Source: Microcaldota archaeon
GTDB lineage: Archaea > Micrarchaeota > Micrarchaeia > Micrarchaeales > CABMGC01
Direction of reading: 5' to 3'
NCBI GenBank assembly: GCA_028866785.1
Contig: JAGWHN010000010.1
Span: 1-35,565 of the forward strand
Length of the DNA stretch: 35,565 nt
Shown here: positions 14,329-26,084 of the stretch, one piece after another
How positions within the stretch are numbered: the stretch's first letter is position 1
Layout of the letters: each line of letters begins with the position of its first letter
Notes under the pieces: model-generated
The model's input: the letters and a program-made list of their open reading frames with translations, nothing else
Told to the model about the DNA's origin: nothing
The model's database searches: none
Translations under genes and position numbers: made by a program

Positions 14329-15438
14329 ATGACGGAAAAAGAGATCTTGCAAAAAAAACTTGAAGAGCTTGAGAAAGAGTACTCAAAGACAAAGCACAAC
14401 AAGGCGACGAACACACACCTTGGAATACTCAGGGCAAAGATAGCGAACACGAAGAAAAAGATGGTAGAGGGGAAGAAAGGCAAAAAGGGAAAGGGCTTTT
14501 CGGTCAAGAAAACCGGAGATGCGACAGTCGCGCTTGTCGGTTTCCCGAACGCGGGAAAATCGTCGCTGCAAAAGCTCCTCACAAATGTGGACTCAAAGGT
14601 TGCCGACTACGCGTTCACCACGCTTGACGCAATACCGGGGATACTCCGCTACAACGGGGCGACGATACAGATCTTTGACCTCCCCGGATTAATCGAGGGG
14701 GCGCACATCGGGAAGGGGGGAGGCGCGATGATTGCGAGCGCGATTAGGGTCTCCGACCTGCTGTTGTTTGTAATCGACTCGAAAAATCCGCAGAACCTCT
14801 ACACGCTGCTCAAGGAGCTAAAGGACCTTGGGATCCACGCGGGAAAGAAAAGGCCCGCGATAAGCATGGAAAAGCTCAACTCCGGAGGAATAAGGATAGA
14901 GAACCAGGGCCACAAGATACCCGACAAGGAAAGAATTGTGAAGATAATAAACGAGTTTGGGATTTTCAATTGTGCAATTCACTTCAGGGACGATGCAGAG
15001 GAGGATGATGTGATAGATTTCCTTGCGGGAACTGATCTTTACATTGATGCGATAGTGGCGATAAACAAGATAGACGTAAACGAGGACTTCCTGAAGGTAA
15101 AGGCGGATATCGAGACCAGGACAAAGCTTAAGGTGACCCCGATTAGCGCGCTGAGAAACCTGAACATCGCTGAGCTGAGGAAGGAGATTTTCTCCGCGCT
15201 AAGGCTGTGCAGGGTTTATCTAAAGCCAAAGGATGCGAATCCGGATTATGAGAACCCGATAATAATGCGCAACGGCTGCACCGTTGTTGACGTCGCAAAA
15301 AAGCTGCACTCCGATATAGCAAAGAGCCTCAAGTACGCCTACGTCTCAGGCAAGAGCGTGAAGTTCAAGGGCCAGAAGGTCGGGAAGGACCACGTGCTTT
15401 TGGACGAGGACATACTCACCATGATCTACCAGAATTAG
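14329..15438 (+). CDS. DRG/OBG-family GTPase with TGS domain
   Basis: A 369-residue GTPase of the developmentally regulated GTP-binding (DRG/Rbg) family, which associates with ribosomes and translating complexes. The N-terminus is a helix and a Lys/Gly-rich patch (KKMVEGKKGKKGKGF). The G domain has P-loop GFPNAGKSS at residues 71-79, switch II DLPGLIEGAHIGKGGG and NKID near 247. The C-terminal TGS domain (about 290-368) contains CTVVDVAKKLHSDIAKSLKY. This order and length match archaeal DRG proteins. ATG 14329 lies in an AT-rich promoter region shared with the divergent lysine-rich gene. The mechanism, sensing or clearing stalled ribosomes, is known only in outline for the family. Confidence 0.93.
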   Translation: MTEKEILQKKLEELEKEYSKTKHNKATNTHLGILRAKIANTKKKMVEGKKGKKGKGFSVKKTGDATVALVGFPNAGKSSLQKLLTNVDSKVADYAFTTLDAIPGILRYNGATIQIFDLPGLIEGAHIGKGGGAMIASAIRVSDLLLFVIDSKNPQNLYTLLKELKDLGIHAGKKRPAISMEKLNSGGIRIENQGHKIPDKERIVKIINEFGIFNCAIHFRDDAEEDDVIDFLAGTDLYIDAIVAINKIDVNEDFLKVKADIETRTKLKVTPISALRNLNIAELRKEIFSALRLCRVYLKPKDANPDYENPIIMRNGCTVVDVAKKLHSDIAKSLKYAYVSGKSVKFKGQKVGKDHVLLDEDILTMIYQN

Positions 15439-15468
15439 GAAATTTATTTTCGCAATTTTTACAAAACG

Positions 15469-15488
15469 CTTAATAACTTATAATATTC
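15469..15488 (+). promoter_or_regulatory. Promoter region of the 165-aa protein
   Basis: CTTAATAACTTATAATATTC holds one or two TATA-like boxes 20-40 bases before GTG 15507. Confidence 0.4.
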
Positions 15489-15506
15489 CATAATCTTGGC
15501 GATTCA

Positions 15507-16004
15507 GTGGGAATAAAGTACTGGGAATACGAGGATGCTCCACTCAAGGAGAAACTCAAGAACCCGAACGTGAAAGAAGTTGCGAAGATCTATTTTGAGA
15601 ACGAGACGAAGGCGTACAGGTTTGCAAAGGCGCTCTCGGAGGTGAAGAAGAGAGGGCAGCTTAGGCTAAAGGACTGCAGCAAGGAGCTCCCGCTTGCGAC
15701 ATGGAAGAGGTATCTTGACTTCGGGGTGAACGTCGGAATACTAAAGCATGAGAGCAACGCTTATTCCTTCACCGACAGATACTCAAAGCCGCTGAGAAAT
15801 ATTTCGGTTTACATAAAGAGCTGGATAGACACGCCAACAGAGGAGAAGATGGAGATACTATTTGCGAATGCCAAGACCGCAAAGCAGCAAAAGCGCGGTG
15901 GGAGAAAGCCTTCGGGCAACATGCCTGACGAGACGCAGATCGTAAACGAGCCGATAGTTGAAAGCGAGCAGAAAAAGGAAGACAAGGAGAACGTGGCGGC
16001 CTAG
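15507..16004 (+). CDS. Winged-helix-like protein with charged tail, 165 aa
   Basis: The start is GTG 15507, preceded by GGCGATTCA; no ATG is nearby. Residues about 20-95 look like a winged-helix fold: RFAKALSEVKKRGQLRLKDC, then the helix LPLATWKRYLDFGVNVGIL and a beta wing ESNAYSFTDRYSKPLRN. A short helix and a Lys/Arg/Glu-rich, probably disordered tail follow. The basic patch KQQKRGGRKPSG suggests nucleic-acid contact. Function is unknown; it may be a transcription regulator or an RNA-linked protein. It ends two bases before the convergent cysS gene. Confidence 0.7.
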   Translation: MGIKYWEYEDAPLKEKLKNPNVKEVAKIYFENETKAYRFAKALSEVKKRGQLRLKDCSKELPLATWKRYLDFGVNVGILKHESNAYSFTDRYSKPLRNISVYIKSWIDTPTEEKMEILFANAKTAKQQKRGGRKPSGNMPDETQIVNEPIVESEQKKEDKENVAA

Positions 16005-16006
16005 GC

Positions 16007-17464
16007 TCAGACTTCCTTGTGCCATCTCACGCCGTCTTTTGTGTCCTCGATTATTATCTTGAACTTATTCTTCAGAAGGTCCCTTATCTCATCGGACCTC
16101 TTGAAATCCTTTGACTTTCTTGCATCTTCCCTCTCCTGAATCAGCTTTTCGATTGCGCCCTTTATCTGCTTCTTGTCCTGCTTGGAATTCTTCTCGAATT
16201 CAAGGCCGAGTATCTGGTCGAACTCGAGCATCATCCCAAGGACCAGCTTTGCCTCAGACTTGGATAGCAAGTCCTGCTCAATCTTTCTGTTCGTCTCGGT
16301 TATCAGATTGTGCATTGCCGAGAGCGCCGAGGGAACATTCAGGTCGTTTGAGATAGCCTTGAAGAACTTTGAGTGCTCCTCTTGGGCTAAAATCTCAAAC
16401 TCCTTGCTTGGCCTTGCCGAACCATCAAACACGGAGAGCCTTTGCAGGAAGGAGTATATCCCGTTGAGGGTCTTTGATGAATTTGCAAGTGCCTCAAGCG
16501 TGAAGTTTAACTTTTTCCGGTAGTGCGCGGAGATCAGCGTGTATCTCACCGCAATAGGGGAGTATCCTTTCTCTACGAGCTGGGTTATGGTGTAGACGTT
16601 TCCGACGGACTTCGCCATCTTTCCCCCGTCAACGGTGAGGAAGTTGTTGTGGACCCAGTAGTTCACGAACTTCTTTCCAGTTGCTGCCTCCGATTGGGCT
16701 ATCTCGTTTGTGTGGTGGATAGGGATGTGGTCTATTCCCCCGCAGTGGAGGTCAAACGTCTCTCCGAGGTACTTCATGCTCATAGCGCTGCACTCGATGT
16801 GCCACCCGGGGAAACCCTCGCCCCACTTCGATTCCCAGATCATCTCATCCTTTGATTCCCTTTTCCTAAATCTCCAGACAGCAAAGTCGGTGATGTTCTT
16901 TAGCCCCGCCGCGCGCTCAACTCGCGCGCCAGCCTTTAGGTACTTGTTTAGCTTGTCGAATGTCATCTTGGCAAGCTTGCCGTACTCCTTGAACTTCGAG
17001 GTGTCAAAGTAGATCCCGGTGGGAACCTTGTAGAGATAGCCTTTCTCATCGAGTATTTCTATCAGGTTGAGCATCTCCTTTATGTGGTCCGTCGCCTTTG
17101 GCATCGCATCAGGGACAATTATGTTCAGGCTGTGCATGTCCTTCATGAACTCCGCGGTGTAAAAGTCGGCGACCTCCCTCGCCGTCTTGTGCTCGCGCTC
17201 AGCGGCAAGCTTCACCTTGTCCTCGCCAAGGTTTGCATCGCCGACAAGGTGGCCAACGTCGGTTATGTTGACCACGTGGTTGACTTTGTAGCCATCGTGC
17301 ATGAGAGCGCGCTTTAAAATATCCTGCTCAAGGTACGCCCTGAAGTTTCCGATGTGCGGGGCGCTGTATACCGTTGGTCCGCACGCATACATCCCGACGC
17401 TCTTTGGCTTTATCGTCTCGAACTTTTGCTTTTTGCGGCCGAGCGTATTGTATAGAAGAAGCAA
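16007..17464 (-). CDS. cysS: Cysteinyl-tRNA synthetase
   Basis: A 485-residue class I aminoacyl-tRNA synthetase that attaches Cys to tRNA-Cys. HIGN (residues 37-40) and KMAKS (282-286) form the ATP site; Cys28, Cys225, a His near 250 and Glu254 are the expected zinc ligands. The segment GGIDHIPIHHTNEIAQSEAA (242-261) replaces the more common GGxDLxFPHHENE. That HIPxHHTNE form is, to my knowledge, frequent in candidate-phylum bacteria, hinting at transfer. The start is TTG at 17464, giving MLLLYNTLGRKK; no ATG is available upstream in frame. It converges with the 165-aa gene and lies eight bases after the stalked surface protein. Confidence 0.95.
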   Translation of the reverse strand: MLLLYNTLGRKKQKFETIKPKSVGMYACGPTVYSAPHIGNFRAYLEQDILKRALMHDGYKVNHVVNITDVGHLVGDANLGEDKVKLAAEREHKTAREVADFYTAEFMKDMHSLNIIVPDAMPKATDHIKEMLNLIEILDEKGYLYKVPTGIYFDTSKFKEYGKLAKMTFDKLNKYLKAGARVERAAGLKNITDFAVWRFRKRESKDEMIWESKWGEGFPGWHIECSAMSMKYLGETFDLHCGGIDHIPIHHTNEIAQSEAATGKKFVNYWVHNNFLTVDGGKMAKSVGNVYTITQLVEKGYSPIAVRYTLISAHYRKKLNFTLEALANSSKTLNGIYSFLQRLSVFDGSARPSKEFEILAQEEHSKFFKAISNDLNVPSALSAMHNLITETNRKIEQDLLSKSEAKLVLGMMLEFDQILGLEFEKNSKQDKKQIKGAIEKLIQEREDARKSKDFKRSDEIRDLLKNKFKIIIEDTKDGVRWHKEV

Positions 17465-17472
17465 TCACACAC

Positions 17473-18261
17473 CTAGCCGTTTACCCCTTTTATCGTCTGG
17501 TTGACTATTATGGAGCTTGATATTCCGGGGTTCACCGAAGGGGTCTTGCTCAGGTAGAAGTCGCCTGCGGCGATGTAGGTCCTGCTTGTAGTGTAGCTCC
17601 CGACGACCTGGGCCACAAGCCTGACGCTAACGTTCTGGCAGAGAAGCGAGGAGAGCGGGATGGTCGCGTTTAGGAACTGGCTTGTCGGGTAAGGATTTCC
17701 CTGCACATATGTGTTGTAGTGGATTGAGATCTTTGTAACGTTGTTGACAAGCACCTCGACGTAAAGGAGCTCGTTTTGAGGAGAGATTATCTTGAAATTC
17801 AGGTAAGGCTCCGTCGCCCTAAATGGATCAGAGGTCAAATTTCCCGGCTGGACCCCTATTGCGCTGTAGTGTGAGGTGCTCGCAAAGAAGGTCCCGTCGT
17901 ATCCTGTCCATGTATGGTTGTAGTAGCCCTTCACCTGAGGGCTGTTTGCATAGGTAAGGTTAACGGGTCCAGGGGCGTCAAATCCAAAGCCGTCCATGGT
18001 CCAGTTCGTGTAGTTTCCGGTGCCGAAGTCGCCATTTGGTATCGCAACCGTAGGCTGAGGGGAGAGGCAACTTGTCGCCGGGATTGTGGTTGTGGAAGTC
18101 GAGAAATTGTCAAAAATTGTGGTCGTGCTCACATTCTGGGGAATTGTGGTGGGCGCGGTCGTGGTAGTGCTTGACGCCCTTGAGGGGCTGTAGTAAGTGA
18201 AGAAGACGAATCCTATCAAAAAGATGAAGACGAGTATGTACGCTATTATCGACTTTTGCAT
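17473..18261 (-). CDS. Stalked membrane-anchored surface protein, 262 aa
   Basis: Residues 5-23 are one membrane helix (SIIAYILVFIFLIGFVFFTY) acting as an uncleaved N-terminal anchor. Residues 30-62 are Thr/Ser-rich (SSTTTTAPTTIPQNVSTTT), a likely glycosylated stalk. The rest is a beta-rich domain starting PNGDFGTGNYTNWTMDGFGF, which resembles the NGDFE-TG-W start of carbohydrate-binding beta-sandwich domains. Many N-x-S/T sites are present. I use ATG 18261, because the TATA box (GGATTAAATAATT) at 18294-18306 lies about 39 bases upstream; longer in-frame starts would cross the promoter. Extracellular binding or cell-envelope structure is inferred. Confidence 0.8.
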   Translation of the reverse strand: MQKSIIAYILVFIFLIGFVFFTYYSPSRASSTTTTAPTTIPQNVSTTTIFDNFSTSTTTIPATSCLSPQPTVAIPNGDFGTGNYTNWTMDGFGFDAPGPVNLTYANSPQVKGYYNHTWTGYDGTFFASTSHYSAIGVQPGNLTSDPFRATEPYLNFKIISPQNELLYVEVLVNNVTKISIHYNTYVQGNPYPTSQFLNATIPLSSLLCQNVSVRLVAQVVGSYTTSRTYIAAGDFYLSKTPSVNPGISSSIIVNQTIKGVNG

Positions 18262-18293
18262 TTTATCAACGCTTAACCATGAGTTAAGATGGG

Positions 18294-18306
18294 AATTATT
18301 TAATCC
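18294..18306 (-). promoter_or_regulatory. TATA box of the stalked surface protein
   Basis: Minus-strand GGATTAAATAATT is centred about 39 bases before the ATG at 18261. Confidence 0.5.
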
Positions 18307-18383
18307 TTTCGGGAGTCTCGGGGCAAAATGCGCGCTTTGCACACAATGAGAGGGTGTAGCCAAGGTGATGGGCCCGTGCCTAA
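18307..18383. other. GC-rich island between two promoters, possible small RNA
   Basis: About 75 bases with several short pairings, such as GCAAA (18330-18334 region) with TTTGC, and GGGCCC near 18370. It begins after the minus-strand TATA of the surface protein gene and ends at the palindrome CTTATATAAG (18384-18393), which could drive minus-strand transcription through it. It has tRNA-like scraps (TAGCCAAGGTGATGGGC) but no T arm. No coding frame is convincing. Confidence 0.25.
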
Positions 18384-18399
18384 CTTATATAAGCTTTTT

Positions 18400-18410
18400 G
18401 ATATATAAAC
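18400..18410 (+). promoter_or_regulatory. TATA box of the RNA polymerase operon
   Basis: GATATATAAAC is centred about 63 bases before the rpoH start, predicting a leader of nearly 40 bases. The leader ends in GGTGA before the TTG start. Confidence 0.6.
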
Positions 18411-18467
18411 AACTTAGTACTATTGTTAAATGTTAGCGTTAGTGCTGTTTAGTTCTTAGGTGAATAC

Positions 18468-18719
18468 TTGGCAAACGAGAAGGACCAATCTAAAATTTCT
18501 TATGAAAACATGCTTGTGCCAAAGCACGAGATCTTAAGCGATGCGGAGGCAAGAAAGGCCCTCAAGGAACTGAACACGAATGCTGAAAAATTGCCTAGAA
18601 TCTTCACCTCAGACCCTGCGCTTGCGGGAAAGGCAAAGGTGGGCGAGGTCGTGAAGATTTACAGGGAAGACTCGAAGGGAAACAAGTACGTCTACTTCAG
18701 GACGGTAATTGAAGGATAA
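18468..18719 (+). CDS. rpoH: RNA polymerase subunit H
   Basis: An 83-residue subunit homologous to the C-terminal domain of eukaryotic Rpb5, on the lower jaw of the polymerase. MLVPKHEILSDAEARKAL is the family mark and the C-terminus (GEVVKIYREDSKG, then YVYFRTVIEG) fits. The start is TTG 18468, eight bases after the Shine-Dalgarno GGTGA; the N-terminal residues ANEKDQSKISYEN precede the conserved core. It is first in rpoH-B2-B1-A1-A2, the standard archaeal order. Confidence 0.95.
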   Translation: MANEKDQSKISYENMLVPKHEILSDAEARKALKELNTNAEKLPRIFTSDPALAGKAKVGEVVKIYREDSKGNKYVYFRTVIEG

Positions 18720-18735
18720 TTTTTAAGGTGCATCA

Positions 18736-20208
18736 ATGAGCAATGAACTAGTAGATTCTTATGTAAATTCGACGTCGCTGCTGCAGCACCAGATCGAGAG
18801 CTTCAACAGGTTCCTCGACTTTGGATTGCAAAAGATAGTCGACAAGCAGAGCTCGATCGAGCCTAACGTCGAAGGATTCTCACTCAAGCTTGGAAAGATA
18901 AGGCTCGACAAGCCATCAATCATCGAGGCGGACAGCTCAAGGAGAAACGTTCTTCCAAACGAGGCAAGGCTTCGAAATCTCACCTATGCAGCTCCAATGT
19001 TCCTCGAGTTCGTTCCGGTCGTCAGGGGAATCGAAAAGCCAGCCTCATACGGTGAGGTTTTCGTGGGAGAGTTGCCAGTCATGCTCAGATCAAGCATCTG
19101 CCACATAAAGACAATGACAAGGAGCCAGCTCCAGGAGAACGGAGAGGATCCGGAAGACCCAGGAGGATATTTCATAATCAAGGGGACCGAAAGGGTTCTC
19201 ATCGGACTTGAAGACCTTGCGCCAAACAGAATAATGACCACAAGGGAAAAGGGAGGCGCAGAGGTAGTCTCAAAGGTATTTTCAACTGCCGCAGGGTTCA
19301 GGGCAAGGTGCGTCGTGACAAGGGACCAGCATGGAAACTTGAGCGTCAACTTCCCGACAGCTCCAAAGGCAATCAACTTCGTGCTTATGCTAAGGGCACT
19401 TGGCCTTCAGCCAAAGGAGATGCTTGAGACCGCATCTGACATTCAGGCGGTGAAGAACGACATTCTTCTAAACATCGAGGTCAACGAGGCAACGGACATG
19501 GGACCAACAGACGCTGCTCTTGAAATCGGAAAGCTTGCTGCTCCAGGACAGGCAAAGGAGTACCAGCAAAAGAGGGCAGAGACCCAGATTGACACTTATC
19601 TGCTTCCGCACCTTGGCACAGAGCCAAGCGCAAGGAAGGAGAAGGCAAGATACCTAATTGAGATGGCAAAGAAGGCATCGCTTGTCTCAAACAAGTACGT
19701 GAAGCAAGACGACAAGGACCACTACGCCAACAAGAGGGTAAAGTTTGCAGGAGAGCTCATGGAAGAGCTCTTTGCATACGCGTTCAGGTTCTTTGTAAAG
19801 GATGTTAAGTACCAAATCGAAAGGACGAGCGCAAGGGGGAGAAAGATGACGATCCAGACAATCATCAGCCCAGACACGCTCACAGAAAAAATAAATTACG
19901 CAATGGGAACTGGAACATGGGTTGCAGGACAGACGGGAGTCTCGCAGGTTCTGGACAGGACAAATCTAATCAGCACTTACACTCATCTCAGGAGAATCAA
20001 GTCTCCTCTCGCGAAGAAGCATCCGCACTTCAGGGCAAGAGACGTGCACGGAACCCAGTGGGGAAAGATCTGCCCATCCGAGACCCCAGAGGGTCAGGAG
20101 GTAGGACTCACAAAGTACCTTGCAGTAATGGCAAAGGTGACGGTCGGCGCTGACGAAAAGAATGCGGAGGCAAAGCTAAAGGAGATGGGAAACATCGAAT
20201 CGATGTAG
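18736..20208 (+). CDS. rpoB2: RNA polymerase subunit B'' (N-terminal half of B)
   Basis: A 490-residue protein equal to the N-terminal part of bacterial beta and eukaryotic Rpb2, covering the protrusion, lobe and fork regions. Marks include SLLQHQIESFNRFLDFGLQK at the start, GGYFIIKGTERVLIGLEDLA, and near the C-terminus HGTQWGKICPSETPEGQEVG, the fork segment. Splitting of B into two genes is known in many Euryarchaeota and in DPANN. The break falls after AEAKLKEMGNIESM, at the usual split point; B' starts nine bases later. Confidence 0.97.
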   Translation: MSNELVDSYVNSTSLLQHQIESFNRFLDFGLQKIVDKQSSIEPNVEGFSLKLGKIRLDKPSIIEADSSRRNVLPNEARLRNLTYAAPMFLEFVPVVRGIEKPASYGEVFVGELPVMLRSSICHIKTMTRSQLQENGEDPEDPGGYFIIKGTERVLIGLEDLAPNRIMTTREKGGAEVVSKVFSTAAGFRARCVVTRDQHGNLSVNFPTAPKAINFVLMLRALGLQPKEMLETASDIQAVKNDILLNIEVNEATDMGPTDAALEIGKLAAPGQAKEYQQKRAETQIDTYLLPHLGTEPSARKEKARYLIEMAKKASLVSNKYVKQDDKDHYANKRVKFAGELMEELFAYAFRFFVKDVKYQIERTSARGRKMTIQTIISPDTLTEKINYAMGTGTWVAGQTGVSQVLDRTNLISTYTHLRRIKSPLAKKHPHFRARDVHGTQWGKICPSETPEGQEVGLTKYLAVMAKVTVGADEKNAEAKLKEMGNIESM

Positions 20209-20217
20209 GTTGTTTTT

Positions 20218-22050
20218 ATGGCTAAAAAATCTATCAACGAAAAATGCTACGTATACATAAACGGAAGGATACTCGGATTCGTGAAGGACGGACTTGCATA
20301 CGCAAAGGAGATCAGGACGGCAAGGAGAACAGGAGTCCTTTCGGGAGAGATCAATGTCTCTTACATGAAGAAGCTCAATGCAGTCCACATAAACACGGAC
20401 AATGGGAGAATCAGAAAGCCATATGTAATCGTTGAGGGAGGAAAGTCAAAGCTCACCCCAGACATCCTTGAGAAGCTAAGGAAGAAGGAGATAGAGTTTT
20501 CATACTTGCTAAGGAACGGAATAGTCGAGTACCTCGACGCAGAGGAGGAGGAGAACACGCTTGTGGTGTTCAAGGAGAAGGACATAACTCCGGAGACGAC
20601 GCACCTTGAGGTCGACATGACATCAATGTTCGGATTCACACTAAACACATCTCCATTCCCGGAGCACAACAACGCCGCAAGACACGCAATGCTTTCAAAC
20701 TTCATCAAGCAAAGCCAGGGGCTCTATGCGACAAACTTCAACTTGAGGTTTGATTCAAGATCATACCTTTTGTTCTACCCACAGAACCCGATTGTTTCGA
20801 CATCGGTTTTCAGGTCTGCAAAGATGGAGAAGCACCCAAGCGGGCAGAACTTCATCGTCGCGCTATCCACATACTACGGATACAACATGGCAGACGCAGT
20901 AGTGATCAACAAGGGAGCAGTGGACAGGGGACTTGGAAGGAGCATGTTCTACAAGACTTATGCAGATGAGGAGCGCAGGTACCCTGGAGGGCAAAAGGAC
21001 GTCTTCAAGGTTCCGCCACCAACGGCTGAAGGATACCTGGGAGAGCACGCATACTCAAAGCTCAGCGAGGATGGAATAATCGAGCCGGAGACAATGGTCG
21101 ACGAGGGGGATGTCCTAATCGGAAAGGTCGCTCCACCAAGGTTCTTGGAGGAGAGCATCAGCGCATCAGGACTTGAGGAAAAGATCAGAGATGATTCAAC
21201 AACCCTAAAGGCAGGAGAGAAGGGAGTTATCGACAGCGTAGTCTTCACGGAGTCAACAGGGGCAACAAAGGTCGTAAAGGTCAGGATCAAGAGCCTCAAG
21301 ATTCCAGAGAAGGGAGACAAGTTCGCATCAAGGCAGGGACAGAAGGGAGTCGCAGCATACATTGTCCCTCCAGAAGACATGCCATTCAACGAGCAGGGAA
21401 TAGTCCCAGATTTGCTCTTGAACCCACACTCGGTCCCAAACAGACTCACATTCGGACACCTTCTTGAGGAGCTTGCCGGAAAGGCGGGAGCAGTCGCAGG
21501 AAAGATGATTGATGGAACGGCATTCGCAGAAAAAGGGTCGGACCGAATCCAGCAGTACGGAGAGGATCTAGAAAAGCATGGATTCGACAAGTTCGGAGAC
21601 GAGGTTCTCTACGATGGACTAACTGGAAAGAGATTCACCGCAAAGATATTCAACGGAATTGTATACTACAACAGGCTCTACCACATGGTCTCAAACAAGC
21701 TGCAGGTAAGAAGCAGGGGACCGGTGCAGATCCTCACCCACCAGCCAACGGAAGGAAAGGCGAGGCAGGGAGGACTCAGGTTCGGAGAGATGGAACGAGA
21801 CGTACTCGTCGGATACGGAGCGAGCCTCTTGCTAAAGGAGAGGCTTCTAGACCAATCGGACAAGGCGTCGGTGCTTATCTGCAAGGACTGCGGAAACATC
21901 GGATACTACGACTACATCAAGAGGACGGTCGTCTGCCCAATCTGCGGAGGAAGCTCGATGTCAGAGGTGGAGATCAGCTACGCGTTCAAGCTCTTGCTTG
22001 ACGAAATAAAATCGATGCACATCTTCCCATCGATTAAGATGAAGGAGTGA
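20218..22050 (+). CDS. rpoB1: RNA polymerase subunit B' (C-terminal half of B)
   Basis: A 610-residue protein covering the catalytic and wall/clamp part of subunit B. Family segments are INGRILGFVKDGLAYAKEIR, the hybrid-binding part YYGYNMADAVVINKGAVDRG, GDKFASRQGQKGVAAYIVPP and GGLRFGEMERDVLVGYGAS. A zinc site CKDCGNIGYYDY at about residue 555 and CPIC near 577 is in the clamp. Its TGA is eight bases before the A' start. Length is normal for split B'. Confidence 0.97.
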   Translation: MAKKSINEKCYVYINGRILGFVKDGLAYAKEIRTARRTGVLSGEINVSYMKKLNAVHINTDNGRIRKPYVIVEGGKSKLTPDILEKLRKKEIEFSYLLRNGIVEYLDAEEEENTLVVFKEKDITPETTHLEVDMTSMFGFTLNTSPFPEHNNAARHAMLSNFIKQSQGLYATNFNLRFDSRSYLLFYPQNPIVSTSVFRSAKMEKHPSGQNFIVALSTYYGYNMADAVVINKGAVDRGLGRSMFYKTYADEERRYPGGQKDVFKVPPPTAEGYLGEHAYSKLSEDGIIEPETMVDEGDVLIGKVAPPRFLEESISASGLEEKIRDDSTTLKAGEKGVIDSVVFTESTGATKVVKVRIKSLKIPEKGDKFASRQGQKGVAAYIVPPEDMPFNEQGIVPDLLLNPHSVPNRLTFGHLLEELAGKAGAVAGKMIDGTAFAEKGSDRIQQYGEDLEKHGFDKFGDEVLYDGLTGKRFTAKIFNGIVYYNRLYHMVSNKLQVRSRGPVQILTHQPTEGKARQGGLRFGEMERDVLVGYGASLLLKERLLDQSDKASVLICKDCGNIGYYDYIKRTVVCPICGGSSMSEVEISYAFKLLLDEIKSMHIFPSIKMKE

Positions 22051-22055
22051 TAATT

Positions 22056-25657
<3,602 letters not shown>

Positions 25658-25703
25658 TAAGTGTTGATCGTAATAGTAAATTTGTTTTTATTTTGGTGAA
25701 AAA

Positions 25704-25925
25704 ATGCAAGAAAGACCATTTGACCTTCTAAACAAGGCAATAGGACAGCAGGTACTGATAAGGCTAAAGAATGGGACAGACATCCGGGGCAAGATGACGG
25801 CGTTCGACATCCACATGAACATAGTCTTAGACCTCGCTGAAGAGCACGAGGACGGAAACCTCAAGACAAAGATCGGAACGATCCTGCTCAGGGGAGGAAA
25901 CATCCTCTGGGTTTCGCCGGCTTAA
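25704..25925 (+). CDS. LSm (Sm-like) RNA-binding protein
   Basis: A 73-residue protein with the Sm fold that forms rings of six or seven and binds U-rich RNA. Sm1 is PFDLLNKAIGQQVLIRLKNG-TDIRGKMTAFDIHMNIVLDLAEE, and Sm2 is GTILLRGGNILWVSPA; the RGxN variant (LRGGNIL) of the family Arg-Gly motif is visible. Length is typical for archaea. It starts after TTTTGGTGAAAAA, a clear Shine-Dalgarno. tRNA-Ala(GGC) starts 10 bases after the stop. Confidence 0.95.
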   Translation: MQERPFDLLNKAIGQQVLIRLKNGTDIRGKMTAFDIHMNIVLDLAEEHEDGNLKTKIGTILLRGGNILWVSPA

Positions 25926-25935
25926 TCTATTTTTT

Positions 25936-26035
25936 GGGCTCCTAGCGCAACGGTAGCGCGCCTGCATGGCATGCAGGAGGTTGCGGGTTCGAATAAGGCT
26001 TCCTCGGAAGCCTTCAGAAAATCCCGCGGAGTCCA
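25936..26035 (+). tRNA. tRNA-Ala(GGC) with a 28-nt intron in the T loop
   Basis: Acceptor GGGCTCC pairs with GGAGTCC and contains G3-U70, the alanine identity pair; discriminator A; CCA not encoded. D stem GCGC/GCGC, anticodon arm CCTGC-ATGGCAT-GCAGG (anticodon GGC). The T stem is GCGGG/CCCGC, but 35 bases lie between its arms instead of seven. A perfect hairpin AAGGCTTC/GAAGCCTT (25995-26002, 26007-26014) stands in the middle. Removing 28 bases leaves TTCGA plus AT, so the intron lies about 58/59 or 59/60; the exact site is not fixed by sequence. Mature length is 72. A T-run follows the gene. Confidence 0.88.
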
Positions 26036-26084
26036 TTTTTTACAAAGGGCTAGAACTCCCAGCGAGCGGGAGATTAAGAAGAAG

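Noticed and set aside
14230..14352. N-terminal extension of the 25-residue Lys-rich protein
   Set aside because: The extension crosses its own TATA box and overlaps the start of the divergent GTPase gene.
18343..18392. Possible 5' half of a split tRNA (TAGCCAAGGTGATGGGC resembles a D arm)
   Set aside because: No acceptor pairing partner, no T arm nearby and no anticodon arm; only scraps of tRNA-like sequence.
20958..21590. 210-codon open frame on the minus strand
   Set aside because: It lies inside rpoB1, a clear gene; long antisense frames are common in this codon usage.
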